NCBI GenBank assembly: GCA_041447175.1 | Contig: CP166960.1 | Coordinates: forward strand, 2,496,519-2,560,518 | Source: Candidatus Bathyarchaeia archaeon | GTDB lineage: Archaea > Thermoproteota > Bathyarchaeia > Bathyarchaeales > Bathycorpusculaceae | Direction: 5' to 3' | DNA length: 64,000 bases | Shown: in pieces, positions 15,073 through 23,747 of the stretch | Position numbering within the stretch: position 1 is the first letter of the stretch | Layout: every line of letters starts with the position of its first letter | Notes under the pieces: model-generated | The model's database searches: none | Told to the model about the DNA's origin: nothing | What the model saw: only the letters and a program-made list of their open reading frames with translations | Made by a program: the position numbers and the translations under genes

Positions 15073-16386
15073 CTACGCTACTGTCCTCAAAACAGTGTCT
15101 AACCTCTCAGTTGCCCACCTGATTTCTTTCTTTTGTATTCCTATGCTGGCGTCAAAGTTGATGTACGATGAGACATACTGGGGGCAGCACACTCCAAAAT
15201 CAGTTTTTTCTAACGCTCTTGCCCCACAGACCCTTGCCGTGTACAAGGCTTTACCTATTTTTTTGGCGTTTCTTTCCTCCAGTGTCATAGCCACGGAAAT
15301 GGGGTTGTAAGTATCCAGTATTCTTTGTGAATGCTTCTCTGCAACCTCCTTTAAGGATGATTCAAGAAACTTTCGGTTTTCCTCTTGCTGGTTTCTTAGC
15401 TCCTCGTAGCCTCCTACGCCTATCGAAAGTATCGCCGCAAGGAACTGCACTATGGGCGCCGCTGTTGCCCTCCCTGCATACGCTTCAGACACGTTGTTGA
15501 GGAATTCTTCGTTGGGTGAAGCAACTATTGCTCCTCCGACTGGGGTGAGAAAATTCTTGTCGGTGCTCTGGATTATTGCGTCCACGCGTCCTGCGTCGAC
15601 AGCCCCTCTTACGAGCTTCATGATTTCGCGGCTCTGTACCCCAAAAGAGTTGTTGATGATGTGCGGTACATTTTTTTCCTGTGCGATTCTTGCGATGTCT
15701 TTGATTTTGTCGGGTTCTCTGGGCTGGAAGAATGTGGTTGTTGACAGAATCGCGGCGGTGTTTTCATTGACTGCTTTTTCAATTTCCTCCGCGGGAACGT
15801 TCACTGCGTCTCCGTAGACTTGGCCTTCAATTATTTTTTCTTGCAGACCTGCAAGCTGAATCGCCTTCAACGGTGTTTTGTGGTCAAGCTGTGGGTAAAC
15901 AACCTCTTTTCCTTTGGTGAGGTTTCTTGCGGCGCACAAGGCAAGCGCAAGCGTCATTCCCGTTGCCATAGGAAACACCACTGCCTTCTTGATGTTGGGA
16001 ACTCCGAACCTTTTCATGGCGTCATTTGCCAATTTGTTGGCGAAGAAGTACATAAGCGACCCGCCTGCTGCCTTGGGTTGGGCTTTGGTTAGGTCACCTG
16101 AACGTCCTACTCCATGGTGAAATCCCGCTGCCAGCTTTGAAACCGCTGGAGAGGCAACCCTGCCCTCTCTTTCGCCTACCCACGCTGCTTTACTGTCCTT
16201 GTCCAAATCCATTGTCGACAGCAAATCCAGCAATGTTTCAATTTGGCGGTCTTTCCAGCCTTCTTGGGGTACTCTTCTTTGCTCAAAAAGCAGTTTTATC
16301 GGTCGGGACTCGGTGCCTAACACTGTCAGGCCTCTATCCAGTATGTTTTTGGGGATTGTATCATTTAATTTATCAAGGGGTAACAT
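15073..16386 (-). CDS. spcS: O-phosphoseryl-tRNA(Sec):selenocysteinyl-tRNA synthase (SepSecS)
   Basis: The product is 437 aa, the usual archaeal length. This PLP enzyme converts Sep-tRNA-Sec plus selenophosphate to Sec-tRNA-Sec. The signature STDKNFLTPVGGA carries the PLP lysine (Lys277). The phosphate-loop elements GEREGRV (residues 71-77) and GRSGDLTKAQPKAAGGS (94-110) match those that bind the phosphoseryl group in characterised SepSecS. It is therefore not the related tRNA-Cys enzyme SepCysS. The stop codon TAG (15073-15075) abuts the encoded CCA of tRNA-Sec. The gene diverges from the PSTK-SelB gene. Confidence 0.96.
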   Translation of the reverse strand: MLPLDKLNDTIPKNILDRGLTVLGTESRPIKLLFEQRRVPQEGWKDRQIETLLDLLSTMDLDKDSKAAWVGEREGRVASPAVSKLAAGFHHGVGRSGDLTKAQPKAAGGSLMYFFANKLANDAMKRFGVPNIKKAVVFPMATGMTLALALCAARNLTKGKEVVYPQLDHKTPLKAIQLAGLQEKIIEGQVYGDAVNVPAEEIEKAVNENTAAILSTTTFFQPREPDKIKDIARIAQEKNVPHIINNSFGVQSREIMKLVRGAVDAGRVDAIIQSTDKNFLTPVGGAIVASPNEEFLNNVSEAYAGRATAAPIVQFLAAILSIGVGGYEELRNQQEENRKFLESSLKEVAEKHSQRILDTYNPISVAMTLEERNAKKIGKALYTARVCGARALEKTDFGVCCPQYVSSYINFDASIGIQKKEIRWATERLDTVLRTVA

Positions 16387-16731
16387 GAACTGTGCCTCTA
16401 GTGTTCTGGGGCTTCTTGGCTGCTGCCCGTCTGCAAGTTTTGAGTGCTGCCCTTAACGTGTTACGATATTGATTTCATGCCTGCGAACTTATGAGCGGTC
16501 TTGATTTGTTTGTTGTCTTCAGTGCTTAACTGCTTAGCTGTTCTTTTATTGCTTTGTATGCGTGTTTGTTTCTTTTGATAGGCAGATTGTTGCGGTAACC
16601 TGTTATTATGGAATCAGTCAAAGTTTTCGGAAATATATATAGCCTATTAGAATAACTAAACGGCTGAACTCAAAGTCTGATGTTTGACAGACAGAATTAT
16701 AAACCGAAGACAGTAAAGACAACAGGGGAAC
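16387..16731. other. Divergent promoter region between SepSecS and PSTK-SelB
   Basis: This 345-base region has no gene. Reading right, AAATATATATAG (16631-16642) is a TATA box that would give a leader of about 65 bases. AATTATAAAC (16695-16704) is closer and could drive a nearly leaderless transcript. A GGGGAA stretch precedes the ATG at 16732. The promoter for SepSecS must lie in the left part, but I see no single convincing box. Confidence 0.5.
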
Positions 16732-18930
16732 ATGGTGTCGCAGAATTATCCTTATCTACTTATACTATGCGGGTTGCCTGCTTCAGGAAAAACCACCATC
16801 AGCAAAACCGTTGCCTCCGTGCTTGAGGACAAGCATGGCGTATCCACCATGGTGGTTAGCTCTGACGATTTTCGAGACATGCTCTCGTATTCCTCCAACG
16901 GGTTCAAACCTGAGCGAGAAACATCAGTGAAGACTCTTTATGAGAAGGCAATTGCAACTGGTCTAGAGCAGGGTTTTCTGGTCATCAGTGACGACCTAAA
17001 CTACTACAAGTCCATGAGAAGCGACCTACGGCATATTGCTAAACGGTTAGACTCTGACTATGACCTAATCTTTGTTGACACCCCCGTTGAACAAGCCCTT
17101 AAATGGAACCAAAACCGCGAATCGCCCCTCCCGCAAGCTCTTATTGAGGAACTTAATCAGAAACTTGACCCACCAAAGGGCGATTACAAATGGGACACCC
17201 CCCTTGTAACGGTTGACCCCAGTAAACAAAGCTCCGAAGAAATCGCCAACCTCATTGTAGCCGCGGTTCTCAAAAGGCTGGAAAATCCCAAACGGTCCAA
17301 GCCCAAAAAGATGGTGGAAAACGAGAAGGCACTAAGAGCCCGAGGTATCGAAAGGGAAACCCGCAAGTCCATGATGGAGGTTATGACGCGGTACAAGAAT
17401 CCGGACTTGGGCATTTCGCTTTCAAAAATAAGAAAAGCTGTGGTTAAGAAGGCGCTGGCAGACGGCTCCAAACCCTTGGACGCGGTTGAATTATTCCTCA
17501 GAGAAGCCAACGCGGTCGCTAAAAGCTACAGCTTGGCTGAGGGTGCGGGTCTTATTCCCGTGCATGTCGGTCTCTTTGGGCATGTTGACCACGGCAAGAC
17601 CATGATAGCAAAACAGCTAACTGAAAAGCCTTCGACGGCTTCGCTGGACAAGGCACCCGACTCCGTCAGGCGAGGAATGACCCTAGACATGGGTTTCTCC
17701 GCTTTCACCTTGGGTCAGTATTTGGTTACTCTGGTCGATTTGCCGGGGCACTTCAGTTTGGTTAGACATGCGGTGGCGGGTGCCAACATAATTGACGCTG
17801 CAGTGCTAATTGTCGCCGCTGATCTTGGTCTTCAGGTTCAGAGTGTGGAGCATTTCTCGATAATTAAAAACCTTGGAATAAAGGATCTTGTGGTCGCGTT
17901 AAACAAGGTTGATTTGGCTTCTCCCCAGAGAATTGCTGAAGTCAAAAACAAAATTATGCTTCTCCTGAACGGAACTCCCTATGAGCAGGCAAAGATTGTG
18001 GAGGTCTCAGGCTTAACGGGCAAAGGAATTGACGAACTTAAAAACACCCTGCAGGATTCGCTTAGTCCACCTATTCGTCAATGGAATGGTCCGTTTAAGA
18101 TGCCCATAGACCACGCCTTCACCATAGCCGGCGTGGGAACTGTCTTAACTGGCACGATCCACCGTGGGAAAGTGAAAGTGAAAGACCTTGTTGAAATAAA
18201 ACCTGTCGACAAGAAAGGTCAAGTGCGTTCGCTGCGGTCCTTTGGCGAAGATAAGGAGGAGGCTATAGCTGGAGACAGGGTGGGGGTCGCGGTCAAAGAC
18301 ATAAAACCTGATGACGCTCACAGGGGTTACATCGCTGTTTCTCCTGGCTCCATCACTTCCACTTGCCGTGTAATAGCCGAATTGGAAGTAGACAAATACT
18401 ACCGACGTTCGTTGACGCCGTATAGTTATGTGGACGTGTTTGTGGGCTCTTATGAAGTGCTGGGGAATGTTGTGCCCGGCGTCATCGAAGACGGTAGGTT
18501 TGTTGTGAAATCCTCGGTTACGGCTGCTGAAAAATGTATAGTTTACATTGAACTCAGACAGCAAGTCATGGCGGAAAGGGGTGACCATGTTCTTTTGATG
18601 AACCCTGGGCTCCAAGCCCGCGAATTCCGAATAATCGGAGGAGGAAGAATCACCGAAACAGACAGCAAATTAGATTTCTTCTCAAAAAAGACAAAAGAAG
18701 GCACGGTAAGCCAAAAAAGAGAAGCCAACGAGTACTCAGTGACTGGCTTCTTCAACTCATCGGAAGCTGCCTCAAAATTTGTGGGACAACAAGTTGTCAC
18801 TACATCCGGAATTAGAGGCGAAATCAGGGTTGCGCTGTCATCGGGCGAAGTCTTAGTCAAGTTCAAAGAGGCAGTGCCTGAAGGCGAAAAAGCATTTCTT
18901 TACGCCTACAAAAAGTTAAGAAGCAACTAG
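16732..18930 (+). CDS. pstK-selB: PSTK-SelB fusion: phosphoseryl-tRNA(Sec) kinase joined to Sec-specific elongation factor
   Basis: The product is 732 aa with two complete-looking parts. Residues 1-~265 resemble PSTK: P-loop GLPASGKTT (14-22), SSDDFRDML, then a basic helical region (~190-265) equivalent to the tRNA-binding C-domain. Residues ~275-732 are an archaeal-type SelB, close to the ~468-residue length of stand-alone SelB: GHVDHGKT (283-290), RRGMTLDMGFSAF switch I, DLPGH (336-340), NKVD (391-394), then beta-barrel domains and a short domain IV. PSTK phosphorylates Ser-tRNA-Sec; SelB brings Sec-tRNA to the ribosome at UGA. In studied archaea these are separate genes. The frame is uninterrupted with no stop or start between the parts. 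Confidence 0.94.
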   Translation: MVSQNYPYLLILCGLPASGKTTISKTVASVLEDKHGVSTMVVSSDDFRDMLSYSSNGFKPERETSVKTLYEKAIATGLEQGFLVISDDLNYYKSMRSDLRHIAKRLDSDYDLIFVDTPVEQALKWNQNRESPLPQALIEELNQKLDPPKGDYKWDTPLVTVDPSKQSSEEIANLIVAAVLKRLENPKRSKPKKMVENEKALRARGIERETRKSMMEVMTRYKNPDLGISLSKIRKAVVKKALADGSKPLDAVELFLREANAVAKSYSLAEGAGLIPVHVGLFGHVDHGKTMIAKQLTEKPSTASLDKAPDSVRRGMTLDMGFSAFTLGQYLVTLVDLPGHFSLVRHAVAGANIIDAAVLIVAADLGLQVQSVEHFSIIKNLGIKDLVVALNKVDLASPQRIAEVKNKIMLLLNGTPYEQAKIVEVSGLTGKGIDELKNTLQDSLSPPIRQWNGPFKMPIDHAFTIAGVGTVLTGTIHRGKVKVKDLVEIKPVDKKGQVRSLRSFGEDKEEAIAGDRVGVAVKDIKPDDAHRGYIAVSPGSITSTCRVIAELEVDKYYRRSLTPYSYVDVFVGSYEVLGNVVPGVIEDGRFVVKSSVTAAEKCIVYIELRQQVMAERGDHVLLMNPGLQAREFRIIGGGRITETDSKLDFFSKKTKEGTVSQKREANEYSVTGFFNSSEAASKFVGQQVVTTSGIRGEIRVALSSGEVLVKFKEAVPEGEKAFLYAYKKLRSN

Positions 18931-19051
18931 TTTGGTTTCAAGCAGAAAACACTCAACCTATGTCTGCGCAGACTTTGTCGGAGGATTTTTGGGCAAAATG
19001 TGCATAGGTATGTTTCTAGTCGAGAAAGAATAGAAGGAAAATGGTTGGCAA

Positions 19052-19393
19052 TTAGAAGCCGAACATGGTTTTTTGTTCTGCGCCTGTGTTTTCATTGCCG
19101 TGGCTGTGTTCATGTTCGTTTTCTTCGGAGATGTGATGTGCTACGTGGAACCCTAGACCTGTTGCGGCGCCTGCGGAGAGTCCCAGCAGAAGGTTGGTGA
19201 GCCAGGTGAATTGTGAAGCGCCCACAAGCGCTATGATGAAAAGTACGTCAAAGCCAACCGCTATGGCGAGGTAGCCGGCGCACCAGGTTTTCATGCTCAT
19301 GCCTCTTGGCTTGTTTATGCCTATGCCTACCAGAATGCCAAACATTATTGCGAAGCCAATTACAGCGTAAATCCAGTCGTAGGTCAAATTCAT
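19052..19393 (-). CDS. Small membrane protein with histidine-rich tail
   Basis: The product is 113 aa with no recognised family. Three hydrophobic segments are visible (about residues 8-26, 42-60 and 64-80), followed by a polar tail with eight His residues among many Glu and Asn (HVAHHISEENEHEHSHGN). Such tails often bind metal ions; here it is only a suggestion. It is separated from PSTK-SelB by 121 bases and points towards it. I cannot assign a function. Confidence 0.6.
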   Translation of the reverse strand: MNLTYDWIYAVIGFAIMFGILVGIGINKPRGMSMKTWCAGYLAIAVGFDVLFIIALVGASQFTWLTNLLLGLSAGAATGLGFHVAHHISEENEHEHSHGNENTGAEQKTMFGF

Positions 19394-19733
19394 TACCCCT
19401 TCGGTACCTTATTTCTTGTTAACCCGCTTTTATACGTTATCTGCCTGTTATGAATTAATTTCACGGTAAAACCCAGTTTAACTCGCATTTTATTCACCGT
19501 TAACCTTTTTTACCCAACCTGTTATGTATTTAACTCATTGGCTGGTGGACTAGGTCATACAAACAAACTTTGACGAAAAACAATGCCACAAATGGGCATC
19601 ACTCCTACTTTTAAGGCACCAAAAACTCCTCAACATCCAAACCAAAATCGCCCAACAAGACTACCCGGGCGCAACAGCGCTTTTTCAAGAAATCTTTTAC
19701 GGCGTACCCAAAGGCAAAGCCGCCGAACCCGGC
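19394..19733. other. Upstream region of the radical SAM gene, partly coding-like
   Basis: The left part holds the promoter area of the small membrane protein. From about 19555 the frame of the radical SAM gene is open without stop (LLNIQTKIAQQDYPGATALF and similar, helical and protein-like) but has no ATG, GTG or TTG. An ATG in another frame at 19583 could be joined to it by a two-base indel in the A5 run near 19620. The true start of the next gene is therefore probably here. Confidence 0.5.
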
Positions 19734-21638
19734 ATGGCAGGCTCCCTGCTTTACCACATGGCAATGGTCACCAAAATGGAGACCGAAACCAGCATCCTGC
19801 TCCAAGAACTCAAAGCGCCGCCACCAGAAGTGCAAAAGCAACTCATGCGATTCTACAAAGAATTCGCCTCCGACGCACAGACCCTATTGGAACCCACCAT
19901 CCCCCTGGGCATCGACGTCCAAAAAGCCGCGTCTAACCCCAGCTTAACCACTGACCAAAAAATCCGTCTCTTCATGAACCTGCAAAAGAAAACCCAAACC
20001 ACAGCTGCTATGCTCCGCAACAAAAACCCCCAAGCTTCCCAACCCCTCAACGAGCTCTTCCAAGATTGGTCGCGGCACGTGACGGAAATCCGCCTCATGC
20101 AGGAGTACCACACAATCAAAGGGCTGCTGACCTTAGCGGCGTTGACAAAACAGTTTGGCATTGAACGATTAAGTGCGGCTATGCAGCAGGTTCAGGCAGA
20201 GTTTGGCAAACAAACCGTCAACATCGCCCTTGAAGTCACCTTGAAGGTGGGCATGCGCCGCGAAAAGCTGCAGTCCATCATGCTCAGCGACCACTTCATC
20301 AACTACACCATGAATATGGGCACTTTAGATGGGAACATGCAGTTTCTTAACTGCCCCATCTACGGCGGACACAAACACCTCGGTGAACAACTCGGAATAC
20401 CCGACGAGGTTGCCTCGCTTTTCTGTAATCATTTCTGTTTTGCCCACGCCAAGGCCATGTTGGAAACCGTGATGCCCTTCACCTTTGATTTGACTCAGCC
20501 TGAACGCATGGCAACCCATGGCAAATGTGATTTTTACATGCGCTTGGGGCATTCTCCTGGCTCAAAGGTTCCCGACAAGCATATTCCCCTTGTTGTATCC
20601 TATAATGTGACCCGTAAATGCAACCTCAAATGCGGTCACTGCTACATCAACGCCACCACCGAGGAACTCAAAGGGCAACTAACAACCGAGGAATCCAAAC
20701 AGCTTATTGACCAAATTGCCGAAGTCAGCCGACCCCTCCTTATCTTAAGCGGCGGGGAACCTCTTCTCCGCGAAGACATCTATGAACTGATTCGTTACGG
20801 CACCCAGAAAGGGCTACGTATGGGGCTGGGAAGCAACGGCTGCCTAATCGACTCCACAGCAGCACGGAAACTCAAAGAAGCAGGTATAAAAACCGTATCA
20901 ATCAGCTTAGATTCACCCATCCCCCAGCAGCATGACGAGTTCCGTGGCGTAGCAGGGTCTTGGCAAAAAGCTGTAGACGCCATAAAACTGCTGCGGCAAA
21001 ACGATGTTTTGGTTCAAGTGAACACAACCCTCACGCAAGAGAACTATGACCAAATTGACGACATCATGACCCTCTCAGAACAAATCGGTGTAGAAAACTT
21101 CCATCTCTTCTTCTTGGTGCCGACTGGACGAGGCGCCAAAATCGCCGACATATCCCCCCAAATGTACGAAGACATGATAACCAACACCTTCGCCAAAACC
21201 TCCCGCCACAAACTCAACGTGCGACCCTCATGTGCACCTCAGTTCATGCGCATAGCCAAAGACATGAACCTTGACATGCGGCAGTGGATACGCGGCTGCA
21301 TCGCAGGCTTATACTACTGCCGAATCTATCCTAACGGCGACGTAACCCCCTGCCCCTATCTGCCCATCAAGTTGGGTAACATCCGAGAGACAACCTTCAA
21401 AGACATCTGGTTCAATTCCCCCCTCTTTAAGGCGCTACGCAACCCTGACTCGCTAAAAGGTAAATGCGGCGCCTGCGAATACAAAGTCATCTGCGGCGGA
21501 TGTCGAGCCCGCGCTTACGGATTATCCAGCGACTTCATTGATTACTGCGGGGACCTTCGTGAACCAACCGCGTTAAACGGTGACTACCTTGCAGAGGACC
21601 CTTGGTGCGTCTATCAACCCCCGAAAAAACCTAACTAA
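19734..21638 (+). CDS. Radical SAM/SPASM protein with N-terminal helical domain
   Basis: At least 634 aa. Residues 1-~285 are mostly helical, ending in a segment (FLNCPIYGGHKHLGEQL ... CNHFCFAHAKAML ... HGKCDFYMRLG) that resembles ATC-hydrolase/L-2-amino-thiazoline-type domains. Then comes a radical SAM domain with CNLKCGHCY binding the SAM [4Fe-4S] cluster and ILSGGEPLLREDI. The C-terminal SPASM region has CRIYPNGDVTPCPYLPIKLG and CGACEYKVICGGCRA for auxiliary clusters. Similar proteins modify peptides or take part in haem and cofactor synthesis (AhbD-like); the substrate here is unknown. The ATG at 19734 is the first in frame, but coding-like sequence extends ~180 bases upstream, so the start is doubtful. 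Confidence 0.85.
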   Translation: MAGSLLYHMAMVTKMETETSILLQELKAPPPEVQKQLMRFYKEFASDAQTLLEPTIPLGIDVQKAASNPSLTTDQKIRLFMNLQKKTQTTAAMLRNKNPQASQPLNELFQDWSRHVTEIRLMQEYHTIKGLLTLAALTKQFGIERLSAAMQQVQAEFGKQTVNIALEVTLKVGMRREKLQSIMLSDHFINYTMNMGTLDGNMQFLNCPIYGGHKHLGEQLGIPDEVASLFCNHFCFAHAKAMLETVMPFTFDLTQPERMATHGKCDFYMRLGHSPGSKVPDKHIPLVVSYNVTRKCNLKCGHCYINATTEELKGQLTTEESKQLIDQIAEVSRPLLILSGGEPLLREDIYELIRYGTQKGLRMGLGSNGCLIDSTAARKLKEAGIKTVSISLDSPIPQQHDEFRGVAGSWQKAVDAIKLLRQNDVLVQVNTTLTQENYDQIDDIMTLSEQIGVENFHLFFLVPTGRGAKIADISPQMYEDMITNTFAKTSRHKLNVRPSCAPQFMRIAKDMNLDMRQWIRGCIAGLYYCRIYPNGDVTPCPYLPIKLGNIRETTFKDIWFNSPLFKALRNPDSLKGKCGACEYKVICGGCRARAYGLSSDFIDYCGDLREPTALNGDYLAEDPWCVYQPPKKPN

Positions 21639-21850
21639 GCAAGCTTTGATGTTTGTTTAACAAAAACGGAAATCGGCGTTAATCTGTTAATTTAACGCCA
21701 ACATTTTGTTTTTCATTTTAGAAACCTATTTAAACAATGTCCATCCACCAGAATAGAATTCAAGGCGTCCATTAGTGGCGCTTCGTAAAAGGGCACGAAC
21801 ATCAATGCGTAACAAACCAAAACCGTCGCTCTCCAAGGAGGCAAAAAGGA

Positions 21851-23080
21851 ATGTCACACGCAGGCCACTTAGGTTTCTCAAAAGCCTTACAAGAGACTTT
21901 CATAGCGTACGCATTCGACCTTCTCGGTTTGGCAGCCGGCTTTTTGCTTGCATACCAACTTGGCGTGTTCAGGTTCACCCCTTGGGCTATAGCGCTTTAC
22001 CCCGCCGTTTTGGGCGCTAAAGGCGTAATCGAAGGTTTACTTAGTGGACGTTTAAGCACCGCCTTGCACTTGGGCACTGTTCATCCACGCTTCTCTAAAA
22101 ACACCCCAAGCTTCTACAACCTAATTGAAGCCGTAATCATTTTAACTTTAATAACCAGCGTCGCCATGAGCGCCATATCCTTGGTTTTCGGGAACCTGTT
22201 TTGGGGCATAACTTTCTTTGATTTCCCCGCCATTCTCGGAGTTGTCACTGCCACCATGACTTTAGGTCTTGGTCTTCTGGTTGTAACCGCCAAAATTGCT
22301 TTTTTCTCCTTCAAACGCGGTTTAGACCCTGACATAATGGTTTACCCCGTTATGTCCGCTTTTGCGGCAATCTTTATCACACTTTGCTACTTTGTCACCC
22401 TACACTTGTTTTCCAGCAGTTGGGGCATCTGGGTAATCGCGGCTTTAGGCGTGGCTGACCTGCTTGCCGTCTTGTACATTTTCCCCAAGAAAATGCACGA
22501 ACCCGAATTCATCAAAACCATAAAACAATCCCTAGCAGCACTCATGATTGTCGCCATAATTGTAAACATAACTGGAACCCTGCTCAAAGGCATCGACGAC
22601 CGCTTTGTTCGAACAACTGGACGCATCGATGTATTCCTTGTTTACCCAGCAGCAATTGGGCTAATTAGCGATGTGGGCTCCGTTGTCGGTTCAACAGCAA
22701 CCACCAAACTAGCCTTAGGTCTACTTAGACCCAAACTTTCCTCCATCCTTAAACATGCCAAAAGCATTTTCACATCTTGGATTGTTTCCGTCGTGATGTT
22801 TACTGTTTTAGCTACAATTGCTTTTCTCATGCATGGGGTAACCACTGGAACGTTCACTTTAGAATTCTTCTTGAGCAGGCTATCTTTGCTGCTTACCGCC
22901 AACCTCATTGCCGTCACGCTGATTGTGATTCTATCCTTTGCAGTTTCAATCGTAACCTTCCAAAAAGGACTTGACCCCGGAAACTTTGTTATTCCCATCA
23001 CCAACTCCTTTGCCGCAAGCATAACAACCATGGCTTTCCTGACTGCTTTGATATTGTTGAAATTCGCTGCGATTATATAG
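21851..23080 (+). CDS. MgtE/SLC41-like divalent cation transporter, integral membrane
   Basis: The product is 409 aa with about ten hydrophobic segments forming two related halves. The repeated pattern of a membrane segment ending KRGLDPDIMVYPVMSAFA in the first half and QKGLDPGNFVIPITNSFAA in the second is the duplicated MgtE transmembrane motif, with conserved Asp and Pro residues lining the Mg2+ path. The cytoplasmic MgtE N and CBS domains are absent, as in SLC41-type transporters. A strong AAGGAGG site precedes the ATG. The next two genes encode PhoU/RCK_C proteins and are very close, which suggests that these are its regulatory partners. Confidence 0.82.
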   Translation: MSHAGHLGFSKALQETFIAYAFDLLGLAAGFLLAYQLGVFRFTPWAIALYPAVLGAKGVIEGLLSGRLSTALHLGTVHPRFSKNTPSFYNLIEAVIILTLITSVAMSAISLVFGNLFWGITFFDFPAILGVVTATMTLGLGLLVVTAKIAFFSFKRGLDPDIMVYPVMSAFAAIFITLCYFVTLHLFSSSWGIWVIAALGVADLLAVLYIFPKKMHEPEFIKTIKQSLAALMIVAIIVNITGTLLKGIDDRFVRTTGRIDVFLVYPAAIGLISDVGSVVGSTATTKLALGLLRPKLSSILKHAKSIFTSWIVSVVMFTVLATIAFLMHGVTTGTFTLEFFLSRLSLLLTANLIAVTLIVILSFAVSIVTFQKGLDPGNFVIPITNSFAASITTMAFLTALILLKFAAII

Positions 23081-23133
23081 CATGATTAAAATATTCCTAG
23101 ACTAATACTTATCGACGGAGCGCTTCTAACCGT

Positions 23134-23745
23134 ATGCCCCGCTTTGATCGAATAGAGTATAAACCTATACCTGTCCGAGACCTTCTTATAGAAATGAAAA
23201 ACCTTTCCCAACTCATGATTGATTTAGCCTATTCAGCAGCGTTGTTTAACGACAAAGAACTGGCTGAAGACGTTTTGACCTTGGAAAGCCACGTTGACAC
23301 CATGAGCTACCTGCTGGATATGGAGATTATGGTGGCTGCCCGCGGCGACCCAAGCGACGCCGAAGACCTCATCGGAGTCTCCACCGTCGCGGCTGCTGCA
23401 GACAAGATTTCTGACGCCGCCGCTGATATTGCTGGAATTGTGACCCGCGATATTGGCATTCATCCAATTGTGGGCGAAATATTTGAAAACGTTCAAGAAC
23501 GCCTCATGAAGGCAACCGTAAATGAAAAGTCGGTTATCGTGGGAAAACAGCTAGACGAGCTGGATTTAGCCGCCCGCATGGGCGTGGACGTGATTGCCAT
23601 CCGCAGAAACAAGGATTGGCTAATTAACCCCGAAGACACCGAGCGCATCCTGTCGGGGGACACGCTGATTACCCGAGGAGCACCTCAAGGTACCAAAGAA
23701 TTCAAGGGCCTTGCTGAAGGAACACTCACAACACTTGAGGACTAA
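23134..23745 (+). CDS. PhoU-like helical domain plus RCK_C (TrkA-C) domain protein
   Basis: The product is 203 aa. The first ~115 residues are amphipathic helices of PhoU type (LIEMKNLSQLMIDLAYSAAL ... ISDAAADIAGIV). The last ~75 residues have the RCK_C fold: GKQLDELDLAARMGVDVIAIRR and LSGDTLITRG, a domain that binds small ligands in potassium and divalent-cation transporters. It is paralogous to the following gene, which starts two bases after its stop. It is probably a cytoplasmic regulatory subunit of the MgtE-like transporter upstream; the ligand is unknown. Confidence 0.82.
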   Translation: MPRFDRIEYKPIPVRDLLIEMKNLSQLMIDLAYSAALFNDKELAEDVLTLESHVDTMSYLLDMEIMVAARGDPSDAEDLIGVSTVAAAADKISDAAADIAGIVTRDIGIHPIVGEIFENVQERLMKATVNEKSVIVGKQLDELDLAARMGVDVIAIRRNKDWLINPEDTERILSGDTLITRGAPQGTKEFKGLAEGTLTTLED

Positions 23746-23747
23746 CC

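Noticed and set aside
15073-16386. SepCysS or another fold-type I PLP enzyme
   Set aside because: STDKNFLTPVGGA and the phosphate-loop motifs are specific to SepSecS, and the gene adjoins tRNA-Sec.
19583-19936. Separate Arg/Pro-rich protein on the plus strand
   Set aside because: Its composition is that of an out-of-frame shadow of the radical SAM gene, which reads as normal protein in the other frame.
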